From positions 1 to 24,651 of the forward strand of contig JAICHI010000002.1 of NCBI GenBank assembly GCA_025922735.1: DNA of 24,651 bases. Direction: 5' to 3'. Made by a program: the position numbers and the translations under genes. The notes beneath the pieces were generated by a model. That model saw only the letters and a list, made by a program, of their open reading frames with translations, did no database searches and was not told where the DNA came from. Shown piece by piece: positions 7,288-15,077 of this stretch; the first letter of the stretch is position 1; each line of letters starts with the position of its first letter. This DNA comes from Nitrososphaeraceae archaeon. GTDB lineage: Archaea > Thermoproteota > Nitrososphaeria > Nitrososphaerales > Nitrososphaeraceae.

Positions 7288-10200
7288 CTACACCTTCTCC
7301 TTTACAAGTAGCCTCGGCGCGACATTGAGACTCATCATTTCCTGCAACAGCAGCTTGAACGCATACGCAATCACTACAGATGATATCTTGGCTTTTTCCC
7401 CGCACACACGACAGATGTATCGGCGCTGTTTGACGTCATAGTATGCCAGTAAGCCACAACGCTCACAGACATTTACTTCAGCCTTGTCCGATTCTTCTAG
7501 CAGCCTGTCCTTGAGCATCATGGATGCGCCATATGCGATAAGACAATCCCGCTCCATTTCGCCAAATCTCAATCCGCCGCCGCGCGCCCTGCCCTCAGTT
7601 GGCTGCTTTGTCAACATCTGAACCTGACCTCTGGCGCGGCTATGGATCTTGTCGGCAACCATGTGATGCAATTTTTGGTAATAAACGACACCGATGTAGA
7701 CATCTGCAGGAAATCTTCGTCCAGTCCTGCCGTCGTACATCACCTCCTTACCGGTATACTTGAAGCCGTAATGCTCCATTGCATTCTTAATGTCGTCTAG
7801 CTTTTCTCCAAGAAAAGCCGAGCCGTCAGCTATCTTGCCGCGGAGTGAAGCGGCTTTGCCGCCTAGCGATTCCATGAACTGGCCAACTGTCATCCTTGAT
7901 GGAAATGCATGAGGATTGATCATGATGTCTGGCACAATGCCTTCCTCAGTATATGGCAGGTCTTCTTGATTGACCAACATGCCGACAACCCCTTTCTGGC
8001 CATGCCGTGAGGCGAACTTATCCCCAATCTCAGGGATGCGCATGTCGCGAACTCTAATTTTGTACATCTTGCCGCCTTCAACTGACTGAGTCACAATGAC
8101 TGTATCGACCACACCGTTTTCTGACGGCCTGACGCCGACTGAAGTGTCTCGCCTGTATGGACCCTTAACCTCAAACTCCTTGTATTCTTCCATAAACCGT
8201 GGAGGCGAAGTTCTACCGATTAAGATGTCTCCTCCGTTAACTACTGCCTCGTGCATAATCGCGCCGTCCTGCTCAAGCAGACGGTAAGCCTTCTCGCCTC
8301 TGTAGCCCCGAATATTGGCATCAGGTGGTGGTACTTCAAAACTATCTTTCATCCCGCCGGGATACTGCTTTGCTTCTGCCTCGTAAATCCTATAAAAGAA
8401 TGTCCTGCCAAGCCCTCTATCTACTGATGCTTTGTTGAACACCACGGCGTCTTCTATGTTGTAGCCTTCAAATGGGAGCACAGCGACGACACAATTCTGC
8501 CCTGTTGGTCGGTCTTCAAGACCAAGTAGATTAATCGCCTTCGTGCTCACTACGGGTGTTTGCGGGTAGAGCATAAAGTGCTGTCTTACGTACGTGCTTG
8601 CATTCATCAATGGCGTAGAAAAGCCAAGACTTTGCTTTGCCATTGCACTTTCGTAGGTGTTCCTTGGTGACTGATTGTGCTCAGGATATGGAATGATCGA
8701 AGCTCCCACACCCAAGATGGCAGATGGAAATATCTCTAGATGAGTGTGCAGGGGTTCTATTTTCTTTGGATCAATTGCGACATAGCAGTTCTCCTCCTCG
8801 TTTGCGTCTACCAGCTCAATCATACCCATATAGATGAGGTCATTCCAAGAAAGGAACTTTTTCGATATCTTTTCAATTACCTCATATGTTACAAGCGGCC
8901 TGCCATCTCTAATGACTACAAGTGACCTAAGCACCCTGCCAGCGTTGCAGCTAATGTAAAGACGCTTTGTGGCATTGGGGTTTTGCGAACTGTAAAGGTA
9001 GATGCCGACATGGGGATGGATCTTGCCTGATCTCCTCATAGACCTAAGTGTGTCGGCAAGGTGTTCTCCCTTCTCAATGTAGCCGATAAGCCGACCGTCG
9101 ACGAACACCCTTGTGCCCGACTTCCTTAGAGCCGGGTCGACGTCATCTACGCTCTGTATTCCCAGCTCATACAGCTTTTCTGTAATTTCGGCGTTCTGGA
9201 TGTTGACGGAAATTATAGCTGACAGCGCAAGATTCTTGACAAGGCCGCAGTTAGAGCCCTCAGGAGTCTCTGCGGGGCATATTCTGCCAAAGTGCGTTGC
9301 ATGCAGATCCCTTGCCTCAAAATTAGGCTGGCTCCTACTAAGAGGCGACTGAATCCTTCGCAAATGCGAAATAGTCGACATATAGTTTGTCCTATCAAGC
9401 AGCTGTGTGACGCCTACCCTGCCCCTACCCCAGTTGCCTGTTGCAATGGCGTTGTTCAGCTTGTCTGACACGATGCCAGGCCTGACAGCTGCAGCGACAG
9501 CGTTGATGCCGCGCTTTTGGCCTGAGCGCTCCAGCTGATACTTCATATCACGTATCAAATTACGAAAGGCAGTCCGGAACAGGTCGGCAAGCATCTGGCC
9601 AGCAAACTTAATCACCTTGTTGCCATAATGGTCTTTATCATCAGTACCTATCCAGCCAAGCTTGAGCTCAATAAGCTTGCAGGCTGACTCGCCCAAGAAT
9701 AGGGCCTTTTCGTGCCTGTTGTCAGGGTTTTTGCCGATGTGTGGCAAAAGACCCCAATCAAGCAATGTTTCGGCTCGCTTGATCTGGAATTCTTCAAGCA
9801 TGCCAGGTGCAATCCTCTTGCTGATATATACTATGGCATCCCTGCTTCTGTTGACATCACCTGCCTTTTCAAATGAAGGCTCAAGCTCATCTTGTACGAT
9901 TTCATTGAGTGAAACCGAGTCAGCGATATCCTTGTCAGATTCAAGACCAAGAGCCCTTATTAGCGTGATAAGTGGGATATCTACTGGCGAGCCTGGGATC
10001 TTGGTTACTATTGAACCATCTGGGCGCATTATCAGTTCTAGTTTTGCTCTATAGCCCACAATTGAGGAATAGACTTTGGCCTTGTACAGCATAGTGCCTG
10101 TGGTTTCTTCGGCATCGACAATTATTTTGTTATATGAAAGATCTTCAAGTCCTACTATGACCCGTTCTGAGCCGTTAATGATGAAGTACCCACCAGGATC

Positions 10201-10638
10201 CCGGGCGTCTTCGCCAAATTCGACAAGCTTGGACTCGGGCAGGTTGTGCAGAATGCATGTATTGGACTTAACCATCACCGGCATGTCGCCTATGTGGATA
10301 AAGCGCGATTCCAGAATCTTGCCGTCTTCGACTACGCTACACTCCAACATCACAGGCGATGCATAGGTCAAGTTACGGAGCCTTGCTTCCATCGGGGCAA
10401 CATGTGTTATCGAGCCGTCAAGCTCCATTATTCTCGGTTGCTGGAGCTTGATCTTGCCCAGTTTGATCTTGTAAGGATATTCTGCGGTTTCTATTTCAAT
10501 TTCGCCTACCTCGTCGATTATACTTTGGAGCCCCCGCTCCATGAACTCGTTATAAGAATTCAGATGCTGCCTTGCAACGCCTTCCCTTCGTAAAATATCA
10601 TTGATGATCGGCCACATCTCGATAGAATTCTCTATCAT
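7288..10638 (-). CDS. rpoB: DNA-directed RNA polymerase subunit B
   Basis: This 1116-residue chain is the second-largest polymerase subunit (B' and B'' in one polypeptide, unlike the split form of many euryarchaea). Visible landmarks are the N-terminal lobe (IETAEYPYKIKLGKI), the fork region with RICPAETPEGSNCGLVKNLA (about residue 450), the active-centre motif GDKFASRHGQKGV (about residue 870), the DIMINPHAFPSRMTVGQ motif, and the C-terminal anchor with GGLRFGEMERD and a zinc site CERCG...CRVCG (about residues 1055-1082). Start ATG 10638 follows the rpoH stop by 7 bases, and its stop is 7 bases before rpoA. It forms the catalytic core with RpoA in the cytoplasm. Confidence 0.98.
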   Translation of the reverse strand: MIENSIEMWPIINDILRREGVARQHLNSYNEFMERGLQSIIDEVGEIEIETAEYPYKIKLGKIKLQQPRIMELDGSITHVAPMEARLRNLTYASPVMLECSVVEDGKILESRFIHIGDMPVMVKSNTCILHNLPESKLVEFGEDARDPGGYFIINGSERVIVGLEDLSYNKIIVDAEETTGTMLYKAKVYSSIVGYRAKLELIMRPDGSIVTKIPGSPVDIPLITLIRALGLESDKDIADSVSLNEIVQDELEPSFEKAGDVNRSRDAIVYISKRIAPGMLEEFQIKRAETLLDWGLLPHIGKNPDNRHEKALFLGESACKLIELKLGWIGTDDKDHYGNKVIKFAGQMLADLFRTAFRNLIRDMKYQLERSGQKRGINAVAAAVRPGIVSDKLNNAIATGNWGRGRVGVTQLLDRTNYMSTISHLRRIQSPLSRSQPNFEARDLHATHFGRICPAETPEGSNCGLVKNLALSAIISVNIQNAEITEKLYELGIQSVDDVDPALRKSGTRVFVDGRLIGYIEKGEHLADTLRSMRRSGKIHPHVGIYLYSSQNPNATKRLYISCNAGRVLRSLVVIRDGRPLVTYEVIEKISKKFLSWNDLIYMGMIELVDANEEENCYVAIDPKKIEPLHTHLEIFPSAILGVGASIIPYPEHNQSPRNTYESAMAKQSLGFSTPLMNASTYVRQHFMLYPQTPVVSTKAINLLGLEDRPTGQNCVVAVLPFEGYNIEDAVVFNKASVDRGLGRTFFYRIYEAEAKQYPGGMKDSFEVPPPDANIRGYRGEKAYRLLEQDGAIMHEAVVNGGDILIGRTSPPRFMEEYKEFEVKGPYRRDTSVGVRPSENGVVDTVIVTQSVEGGKMYKIRVRDMRIPEIGDKFASRHGQKGVVGMLVNQEDLPYTEEGIVPDIMINPHAFPSRMTVGQFMESLGGKAASLRGKIADGSAFLGEKLDDIKNAMEHYGFKYTGKEVMYDGRTGRRFPADVYIGVVYYQKLHHMVADKIHSRARGQVQMLTKQPTEGRARGGGLRFGEMERDCLIAYGASMMLKDRLLEESDKAEVNVCERCGLLAYYDVKQRRYICRVCGEKAKISSVVIAYAFKLLLQEMMSLNVAPRLLVKEKV

Positions 10639-10645
10639 TGTATAC

Positions 10646-10894
10646 TCAGCCCTCTACGACGTAACGGTAATATACACTTTCACCTGCCGTTGGGCTCTTT
10701 CTCGTTATTTTGATAATGTCACCTGGCCTAACATCTAAGTCTTCGAGCGCCTTGTCGCTTATCATAACGTACGGAAGCTGGCTTGGCTTGGCGTTATACT
10801 TTTTTAGAATCTCTTCTGCCTGATCTTTGGGCAGGATTTCGTGCTTTGGCTGGTAAATGTGGTTAGTTATCTTGACTACCTTTTTTTCAGACAA
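10646..10894 (-). CDS. rpoH: DNA-directed RNA polymerase subunit H
   Basis: This 82-residue protein matches archaeal RpoH, the counterpart of the C-terminal domain of eukaryotic Rpb5. It has the family signature NHIYQPKHEILPKDQAEEIL near residues 11-30 and the conserved ending LPYVMISDKALEDLDVRPGDIIKITRKSPTAGES...YYRYV, which docks onto the polymerase jaw. The start is TTG at 10894, preceded by GGAGG nine bases upstream; no ATG exists that would keep the family N-terminus. It is the first gene of the polymerase-ribosomal operon, 7 bases before rpoB, with the operon promoter about 80 bases upstream. Confidence 0.95.
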   Translation of the reverse strand: MSEKKVVKITNHIYQPKHEILPKDQAEEILKKYNAKPSQLPYVMISDKALEDLDVRPGDIIKITRKSPTAGESVYYRYVVEG

Positions 10895-10969
10895 TAGAAT
10901 ATGCCTCCGAATAGAAAAACAGATTTTCTGTAAAAAAAAACATCAAAGTTAAGCCTAGTGGAGAGTGAG

Positions 10970-10979
10970 CATATATAAG
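10970..10979 (-). promoter_or_regulatory. promoter of the rpoH-rpoB-rpoA-rpl30e-nusA-rps12-rps7 operon
   Basis: On the minus strand the sequence CTTATATATG is a strong TATA box, about 80 bases before the rpoH TTG. Transcription would begin near 10948, giving a leader of about 50 bases that contains a run of nine U residues. This unusually long leader with a Shine-Dalgarno-like GGAGG sets the operon apart from its mostly leaderless neighbours. Confidence 0.6.
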
Positions 10980-11080
10980 TATTCGCACTTGTATGCATTT
11001 TGATTTTCTTTGAAAAAACTAATGGAATTACGTTACTGCGCTTGTTTGAAATAAACTATGCGTTAGAATTTCTGTACAAA

Positions 11081-11092
11081 AAAGATAAATAG
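11081..11092 (+). promoter_or_regulatory. TATA-like box for the PEFG-type secreted protein
   Basis: AAAGATAAATAG is centred about 43 bases before the ATG at 11130, predicting a start of transcription near 11113 and a short leader. A GGAG lies directly before the ATG. Confidence 0.4.
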
Positions 11093-11129
11093 TGATGCAA
11101 TTATAGCGTGATGGTGTGCATGAAGGAGA

Positions 11130-11741
11130 ATGGACTATAAAATATATACTTTAATGGCAATATTGCTGGGCTCAGTTGCATTGGTTGTACCGATTGGAAC
11201 TACATATGCCCAGACAGATGCTGCCACGTCTAACGCGACAGATGCTGCCACGACTGATGAGGCAGAGGTTCCCGCTATTAACGCAACAGGAGGAGGAGAA
11301 TTGACAACATTCGACCTCACAGCAGGAGGCCAAACATATCCAATAGAGTACATGATCACTGGTGGCTCTGTGGAGAATATGACAACCCATAGCGAGAATC
11401 AAACGCTTGGAGTTACAATTAACTCAATGAGTAATGGAACGCTAACTCTTAGACTACCAAGGGAGGTAATTGACTCTAAAACAGACGAAGGAGAAGATGC
11501 GGATTTTGTAGCATTTATTGATAACGCTGAATACGTAGAACCAGGCGAAATCGAGCCAGCAGAAGACACGAGAACACTGTTAATTGGCTTCCCAGCAGGT
11601 GCAGAGTCAATTGATGTCATAGGTACATCTGTAATTCCGGAATTCAGCACAATAGCTGTTGTCGTGCTGGCCATTGCAATTGTTGGAATCATCATAGCAA
11701 CTGCAAGACACAACATATTCAATTTCGGCCCAAGGATGTAA
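11130..11741 (+). CDS. secreted protein with PEFG-CTERM-type C-terminal anchor
   Basis: The 203-residue product has an N-terminal signal peptide (hydrophobic core LMAILLGSVALVVPIG, likely cleaved after TYA at about residue 27), a low-complexity Thr/Ala/Asn/Asp linker, and a beta-rich acidic domain (about residues 60-165) with several N-x-S/T sites suitable for archaeal N-glycosylation. The C-terminus is a tripartite sorting tail: IPEF motif, hydrophobic helix (TIAVVVLAIAIVGIIIATA) and a short basic end. This matches the PEFG-CTERM class typical of Thaumarchaeota, in which an archaeosortase-like enzyme is thought to process the tail. Here the motif reads PEFS, not PEFG. The protein is expected outside the cell membrane. 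The specific role is unknown. It is divergent from rpoH and followed by a T-rich terminator. Confidence 0.85.
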   Translation: MDYKIYTLMAILLGSVALVVPIGTTYAQTDAATSNATDAATTDEAEVPAINATGGGELTTFDLTAGGQTYPIEYMITGGSVENMTTHSENQTLGVTINSMSNGTLTLRLPREVIDSKTDEGEDADFVAFIDNAEYVEPGEIEPAEDTRTLLIGFPAGAESIDVIGTSVIPEFSTIAVVVLAIAIVGIIIATARHNIFNFGPRM

Positions 11742-11744
11742 AAC

Positions 11745-11770
11745 TTTTTTCCCTCTTTCTTTTTATTATT
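11745..11770 (+). terminator. T-rich terminator after the PEFG-type gene
   Basis: Starting 4 bases after the stop codon the plus strand reads TTTTTT, then CCCTCTTTCTTTTTATTATT. Oligo-T stretches of this kind end transcription in archaea. Confidence 0.5.
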
Positions 11771-11792
11771 TGAAAAAGCCTTACCGAAAGGT

Positions 11793-11807
11793 GTTGTTGT
11801 TGTTGTT
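11793..11807. repeat. five tandem GTT triplets
   Basis: Five GTT units lie just beyond the 3' end of tRNA-His. They are too short to be more than a simple-sequence run; on the tRNA strand they read AAC repeats and precede a weak T tract (GGCTTTTTC). Confidence 0.5.
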
Positions 11808-11816
11808 ATCGCAAGA

Positions 11817-11918
11817 TGGGGCCTTCGGAGGGATTTGAACCCTCCTCAAGCGGTCTCTGCCGGAAGTGGAGAAATCGACCACAGCCGCCTATACTAACCA
11901 GGCTATACTACGAAGGCC
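11817..11918 (-). tRNA. tRNA-His (anticodon GTG) with a 24-nt intron
   Basis: Read on the minus strand, a 7-bp acceptor stem (GCCTTCG with CGAAGGC) is followed by TA, a D arm, a 5-bp anticodon stem (GGCGG with CCGCT), a 4-base variable region, and a T arm (GAGGG-TTCAAAT-CCCTC). The anticodon loop, after intron removal, is CTGTGGA, anticodon GTG. Two features confirm histidine: the extra 5' G at 11918 (G-1) and the C discriminator. CCA is encoded (11819-11817). The intron occupies 11878-11855, between positions 37 and 38. It forms the expected bulge-helix-bulge: bulge GG^T, four pairs (32-35 CTGT with intron GCAG), bulge AG^A, next to the anticodon stem. The inner helix is only about 2 bp. Confidence 0.93.
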
Positions 11919-11945
11919 AGCTGCTAGAAAATTTGCAACAACTAC

Positions 11946-11955
11946 AGTATATAAT
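11946..11955 (-). promoter_or_regulatory. promoter of tRNA-His
   Basis: On the minus strand ATTATATACT lies about 32 bases before the G-1 nucleotide of the tRNA, the normal position for a TATA box of an archaeal tRNA gene. It ends 10 bases beyond the stop of the NIF3-family gene. Confidence 0.6.
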
Positions 11956-11965
11956 CGTTCGACTA

Positions 11966-12778
11966 TCATCTATTTGGAAGAATGCCGACTCTGACAGTTT
12001 CAATACCTAGATTCTCAAGCCGCTCCGCAAGGCCGTTGAGGCCTATTGAGTCACCCCCCAAGTGTCCCATTACTACAAGGTTTCCCTCCAGCTTTTCTTC
12101 CCTCATTTTCATTAGTTCGCCATAATCTATGTGCAGATAGATGACTGTAGAAACACCATGCTGAAAGTATGCCTTAGCAATGTTAAAGCCACCATTAGTG
12201 CCTGCGGCCACTACTAAAGTCCAATGGCCTGCTTTGTTGTTTTGATTCCCAAACCTTACTCGTACCTTGGTTGCAGCATGGCGGAATTCTGGGATCTTGC
12301 CAATGGATTTGACAATATCTGATACGTATTCTGTCCTGCCGGCCTTGATGGCGCGCAATATAACCTGTCGCATGTATTCGTCGCATGGCTGGTGGATATT
12401 GACAAGAGGCATGCCAAGCGCCTTGGCAGCTCCGACAACATCGCTGTAAATGCTAGCATGGTTACGCGTCTCGATTCGCTCCTTGAGCTTCTCAACGGCC
12501 TCTCTTGCGACTTTCTTTGGAACACCATGCTCTACCATATAGTCGATGTGCGTATCAAACACCTTGTAAAAATTGACTGCGGTAGCACCAATGGGGTGGT
12601 GAGCAATGACTGCATCACACTCAAGCTGCTTTGCAAGCATCAGCTCTGCCGTTCCTATATCTATTCCGATCAGTACTTTGTTTATGTTCTTACCTTTTAT
12701 GTGCACGGCGCTGTCTGCCGGCATTTTCTTCCAGCCGGCAAGCTCAAGCCCCACTTTCATTATTCTATCGGTGTCCAC
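11966..12778 (-). CDS. NIF3/YbgI family (DUF34) metal-binding protein
   Basis: The product, about 270 residues, belongs to the NIF3 family, whose members bind two metal ions in a toroidal assembly and whose molecular function remains unsettled. Signature elements are IGIDIGTAELMLAKQ, the metal-ligand segment AVIAHHPIG, and, near the C-terminus, GGFNIAKAYFQHGVSTVIYLH and VVMGHLGGDSIGLN that supply further His and Asp/Glu ligands. The open frame extends to 12904, but its first part runs antisense through taw1 and lacks family similarity. GTG 12778 is chosen (GTG 12784 or ATG 12760 are alternatives), because a palindromic TATA-like box is centred 28-34 bases upstream. It is divergent from taw1 and appears to share that promoter. 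Membership is confident, the exact start less so. Confidence 0.85.
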   Translation of the reverse strand: MDTDRIMKVGLELAGWKKMPADSAVHIKGKNINKVLIGIDIGTAELMLAKQLECDAVIAHHPIGATAVNFYKVFDTHIDYMVEHGVPKKVAREAVEKLKERIETRNHASIYSDVVGAAKALGMPLVNIHQPCDEYMRQVILRAIKAGRTEYVSDIVKSIGKIPEFRHAATKVRVRFGNQNNKAGHWTLVVAAGTNGGFNIAKAYFQHGVSTVIYLHIDYGELMKMREEKLEGNLVVMGHLGGDSIGLNGLAERLENLGIETVRVGILPNR

Positions 12779-12808
12779 AGCCACGGCTACCAGTCGGCAC
12801 AGTGAAAA

Positions 12809-12816
12809 ATTTAAAT
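12809..12816. promoter_or_regulatory. shared divergent TATA-like box for the NIF3-family gene and taw1
   Basis: ATTTAAAT is self-complementary and lies between the two divergent genes. It is about 33 bases before the taw1 ATG (12846) and 28-34 bases before the two GTG candidates of the NIF3-family gene, so one box could direct short-leader transcripts both ways. Confidence 0.4.
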
Positions 12817-12845
12817 CTGATCTACAAGCCATTACCAAAGCGAGT

Positions 12846-13874
12846 ATGAGCTGCTCAGATGAGCACGTTTCCCATTCTATGCACGACAATCTGATCCAGA
12901 TCACACCACAGCTGAAAGTAAGGTTGCAGAAAGCAAAGTATGGGGTCTACAACCACTCTGCAGTAGAGCTGTGCCACTGGACAAAAAAATCGTTTGCGGA
13001 TGGGGGCAACTGCTATAAACACAAGTTCTATGGCATCTCTACTCACCAATGCATGGAGATGACCCCGACTGCAATGAACTGTGAAAACAGGTGCATTTAC
13101 TGCTGGCGCCCAACAGAGTTTTATGATACGCTGCAGATGCCAGAGGAGCTAGTCGACGAGCCAGACATTATCATTGAACAATTGTTGGCTGAGCGGAAAA
13201 AGCTGATAAATGGTTTTTATGGTAACCCTAAGAACAATAAGAAAAAGCTTGATGAATCGCTGCTGCCAGCCCATTATGCAATTTCATTATCAGGCGAACC
13301 GACAATGTATCCTAAGCTGCCGCAGCTGATAAAATACTTAAGGTCGCTCAAGGCAACAAAGTCAATTTTTCTGGTGACAAACGGACAAGAGCCGGATATG
13401 CTAAGGAGGCTAGCTGTAGAAGACGCACTGCCCACTCAGATTTACCTATCTACTAACGCGTCAAACAAAAAAATGTTCTATCAGATAAACCGTCCTCGTC
13501 ACCGCAACGCATGGGAGCGCTGGTGGGAGAGCCTCAGATTACTTGCAACTCTCAACACCAGAACTGTGCTTCGGATGACTATGATAAAGGGATACAATGA
13601 CAGCTACGATTTTGTTAATGACTTTGCAGATATGATGGTGCAGGGTAACCCTCATTTTATTGAGATTAAATCTTATATGCACATTGGCATGTCGACCCAG
13701 CGGCTAGAGCAAGACCATATGCTGGAAATGAATGAAATAAGGAACTTTGCATCCGAGCTGTGTGCCAAGATGCCTTCATTCAAGATAATGGATGAAAGCG
13801 AGATTTCAAGGATAGTGGTACTACAGAATAAAGTGCGCTATGTGGACAGGTGGATTAAGGAATACAAGATTTGA
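12846..13874 (+). CDS. taw1: 4-demethylwyosine synthase, radical SAM (TYW1/Taw1)
   Basis: This enzyme builds the tricyclic 4-demethylwyosine base from N1-methylguanosine at position 37 of tRNA-Phe, using pyruvate and radical SAM chemistry. The sequence shows the Taw1-specific N-terminal segment CYKHKFYGISTHQCMEMTP (second iron-sulphur site Cys residues) and the radical SAM motif CENRCIYCW (Cx3Cx2C), followed by LSGEPTMYPKLPQLI and the C-terminal part with FIEIKSYMHIG typical of the family. The chosen ATG 12846 gives 342 residues and fits the TATA box; ATG 12879 would shorten it by 11. The frame is open further upstream to 12606, but that part is antisense to the NIF3-family gene and is not conserved-looking. 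It ends 3 bases from the convergent rdgB stop. Confidence 0.95.
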   Translation: MSCSDEHVSHSMHDNLIQITPQLKVRLQKAKYGVYNHSAVELCHWTKKSFADGGNCYKHKFYGISTHQCMEMTPTAMNCENRCIYCWRPTEFYDTLQMPEELVDEPDIIIEQLLAERKKLINGFYGNPKNNKKKLDESLLPAHYAISLSGEPTMYPKLPQLIKYLRSLKATKSIFLVTNGQEPDMLRRLAVEDALPTQIYLSTNASNKKMFYQINRPRHRNAWERWWESLRLLATLNTRTVLRMTMIKGYNDSYDFVNDFADMMVQGNPHFIEIKSYMHIGMSTQRLEQDHMLEMNEIRNFASELCAKMPSFKIMDESEISRIVVLQNKVRYVDRWIKEYKI

Positions 13875-13877
13875 GTG

Positions 13878-14429
13878 TCAGAGATTTAGGTACCACTTGG
13901 CAAAGTTTTCAAGTGCTCTTCTGCGGTGCGAATATTCATTCTTGCTTTTCTTTAGCTCCGCAAATGTGAGGTCGGTGCCATCAGGCACAAATATAGGATC
14001 ATAGCCCCAACCACCGCCCTCTGTTACCCTCTCAGATATCCTGCCGTCAACTCTTCCCTCGGATATTGACAATGTTATTCCATTATAGAAGGCAATCAGC
14101 GAGCGGAAGTACGCTGACCGGTTGGCTGACCCGGTAAGTAATTTTAGTATACCATCATTTCCAATGGTTCTGAATACAAATGACGAATATGGGCCTGGAA
14201 AGCCGCCAAGGCTGTCGATAAACAGGCCGTCGTCTTCGACGATGACTTGCCTCCCCACTTCTGCAAATGCAGTTTTTGCCTTCTCCCTTGCTATTTCCTC
14301 AAGCGAGTCTGATTGGATTTCAACGAGGCTGATCTTTGCAAATTCGACGGAAACATTCTGAGTCGAGAGTATTAATTGGACTTCGAAGAATTTGTTTTGA
14401 TTGGTGCTTGCAAAAGTTATAGTTTCCAT
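13878..14429 (-). CDS. rdgB: XTP/dITP pyrophosphatase (RdgB/HAM1 family)
   Basis: The 183-residue protein hydrolyses non-canonical purine nucleoside triphosphates (ITP, dITP, XTP) to monophosphates, which keeps them out of DNA and RNA. Family motifs are the N-terminal FASTNQNKFFEVQLIL (the nucleotide-binding T/S-x-N-x-x-K), VIVEDDGLFIDSLGGFPGPYS (metal-binding Asp pair, about residues 65-83), and GWGYDPIFVPDG near the C-terminus followed by SHRRRAL. All expected catalytic elements are present. ATG 14429 lies 3 bases after the bud32 stop, so the two are co-transcribed; in archaea HAM1-type genes are often found next to KEOPS genes. Its length is normal for the family. Confidence 0.95.
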   Translation of the reverse strand: METITFASTNQNKFFEVQLILSTQNVSVEFAKISLVEIQSDSLEEIAREKAKTAFAEVGRQVIVEDDGLFIDSLGGFPGPYSSFVFRTIGNDGILKLLTGSANRSAYFRSLIAFYNGITLSISEGRVDGRISERVTEGGGWGYDPIFVPDGTDLTFAELKKSKNEYSHRRRALENFAKWYLNL

Positions 14430-14432
14430 GCT

Positions 14433-15044
14433 CTAAGTCATCCTCGCATACCTTCCGCGCTGTTCTATCTTCCTGACGTTTTCTAAAGTTTTATCTATCT
14501 TTTTTGTGCCAACAACACTAGCATAACCTTCCACAAAGCAAGGAAATGCTTTTCTAACTGCTATATGCGCGCTGGTAAACACTTCTTTTATGAGTCGGAT
14601 ATCGGTTGCCATGTCTTCGGTGCGCTCTGAGTAATATGAAAGACCAAAGTCCAGGAGGACAAGCCTTTTGTTCATTACAAAATTTGAAGTCGTCAGGTCA
14701 CCGTGAATAATGTTGCTTGCATGCAGCAGTGCGGCACAGCGACCTATCTTGTAGCAGATGTCCGGCGTTAGCGCGTCTCTAACGTTTTGCCCTTCAATGA
14801 ACTCCATTATTATTTCAGCTTTAACAGGATCGACAAAATATACAAATGGAGTCATGACGCCTGCGGACTTGGCAGCAGACATAAAACTTGCTTCATGTAT
14901 TGTCCTGTACTTTCGGATTGCTGCGTCCAAGTCTGGATGGCGGTAGGACTTGGGTGAGCGCACTTTGGAAACCGCTTTCTTGCTGTTCCATTCTACAATG
15001 TAGATGTCGGCTTCTGCTCCCCTTTTTATCAGCAATGGCTGCAA
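14433..15044 (-). CDS. bud32: KEOPS complex kinase/ATPase Bud32
   Basis: The roughly 203-residue product is the small RIO-like kinase Bud32, which binds Kae1 and supports formation of N6-threonylcarbamoyladenosine (t6A) at A37 of ANN-decoding tRNAs. It has the nucleotide loop KRGAEADIYIVEW, the lysine segment KAVSKVRSPKSYRHPDLD, IMEFIEGQNV, the Bud32-type catalytic loop IIHGDLTTSNFV and the DFG motif LLDFGLSYYSE. It ends with the basic tail RGRYARM. The frame stays open to 15200, but this extension runs through the divergent PH/GRAM-like gene. TTG 15044 places the family N-terminus correctly and lies 29 bases from a TATA-like box, implying a leaderless transcript. It is followed after 3 bases by rdgB. 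Confidence 0.93.
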   Translation of the reverse strand: MQPLLIKRGAEADIYIVEWNSKKAVSKVRSPKSYRHPDLDAAIRKYRTIHEASFMSAAKSAGVMTPFVYFVDPVKAEIIMEFIEGQNVRDALTPDICYKIGRCAALLHASNIIHGDLTTSNFVMNKRLVLLDFGLSYYSERTEDMATDIRLIKEVFTSAHIAVRKAFPCFVEGYASVVGTKKIDKTLENVRKIEQRGRYARMT

Positions 15045-15077
15045 TAGTAATATAGGCTCTGCGGTGAAGATAAAAAT
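15045..15077. promoter_or_regulatory. overlapping divergent promoters of bud32 and the PH/GRAM-like gene
   Basis: Only 33 bases separate the two chosen starts. A plus-strand box TAGTAATATA (15046-15055) sits about 27 bases before the GTG at 15078. A minus-strand box ATTTTTATC (15069-15077) sits about 29 bases before the TTG at 15044. Each box therefore abuts the start codon of the opposite gene, and both transcripts would be leaderless; binding of one preinitiation complex should exclude the other. Confidence 0.4.

Noticed and set aside
12606..12845. 5' extension of taw1 by 80 codons (open frame from 12606)
   Set aside because: It runs antisense through the NIF3-family gene, is Ser/Ala-rich without Taw1 similarity, and lies upstream of the TATA-like box at 12809-12816.
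12779..12904. N-terminal extension of the NIF3-family frame up to 12904
   Set aside because: The extra residues are Cys/Trp-rich, antisense to taw1, and precede the likely promoter.
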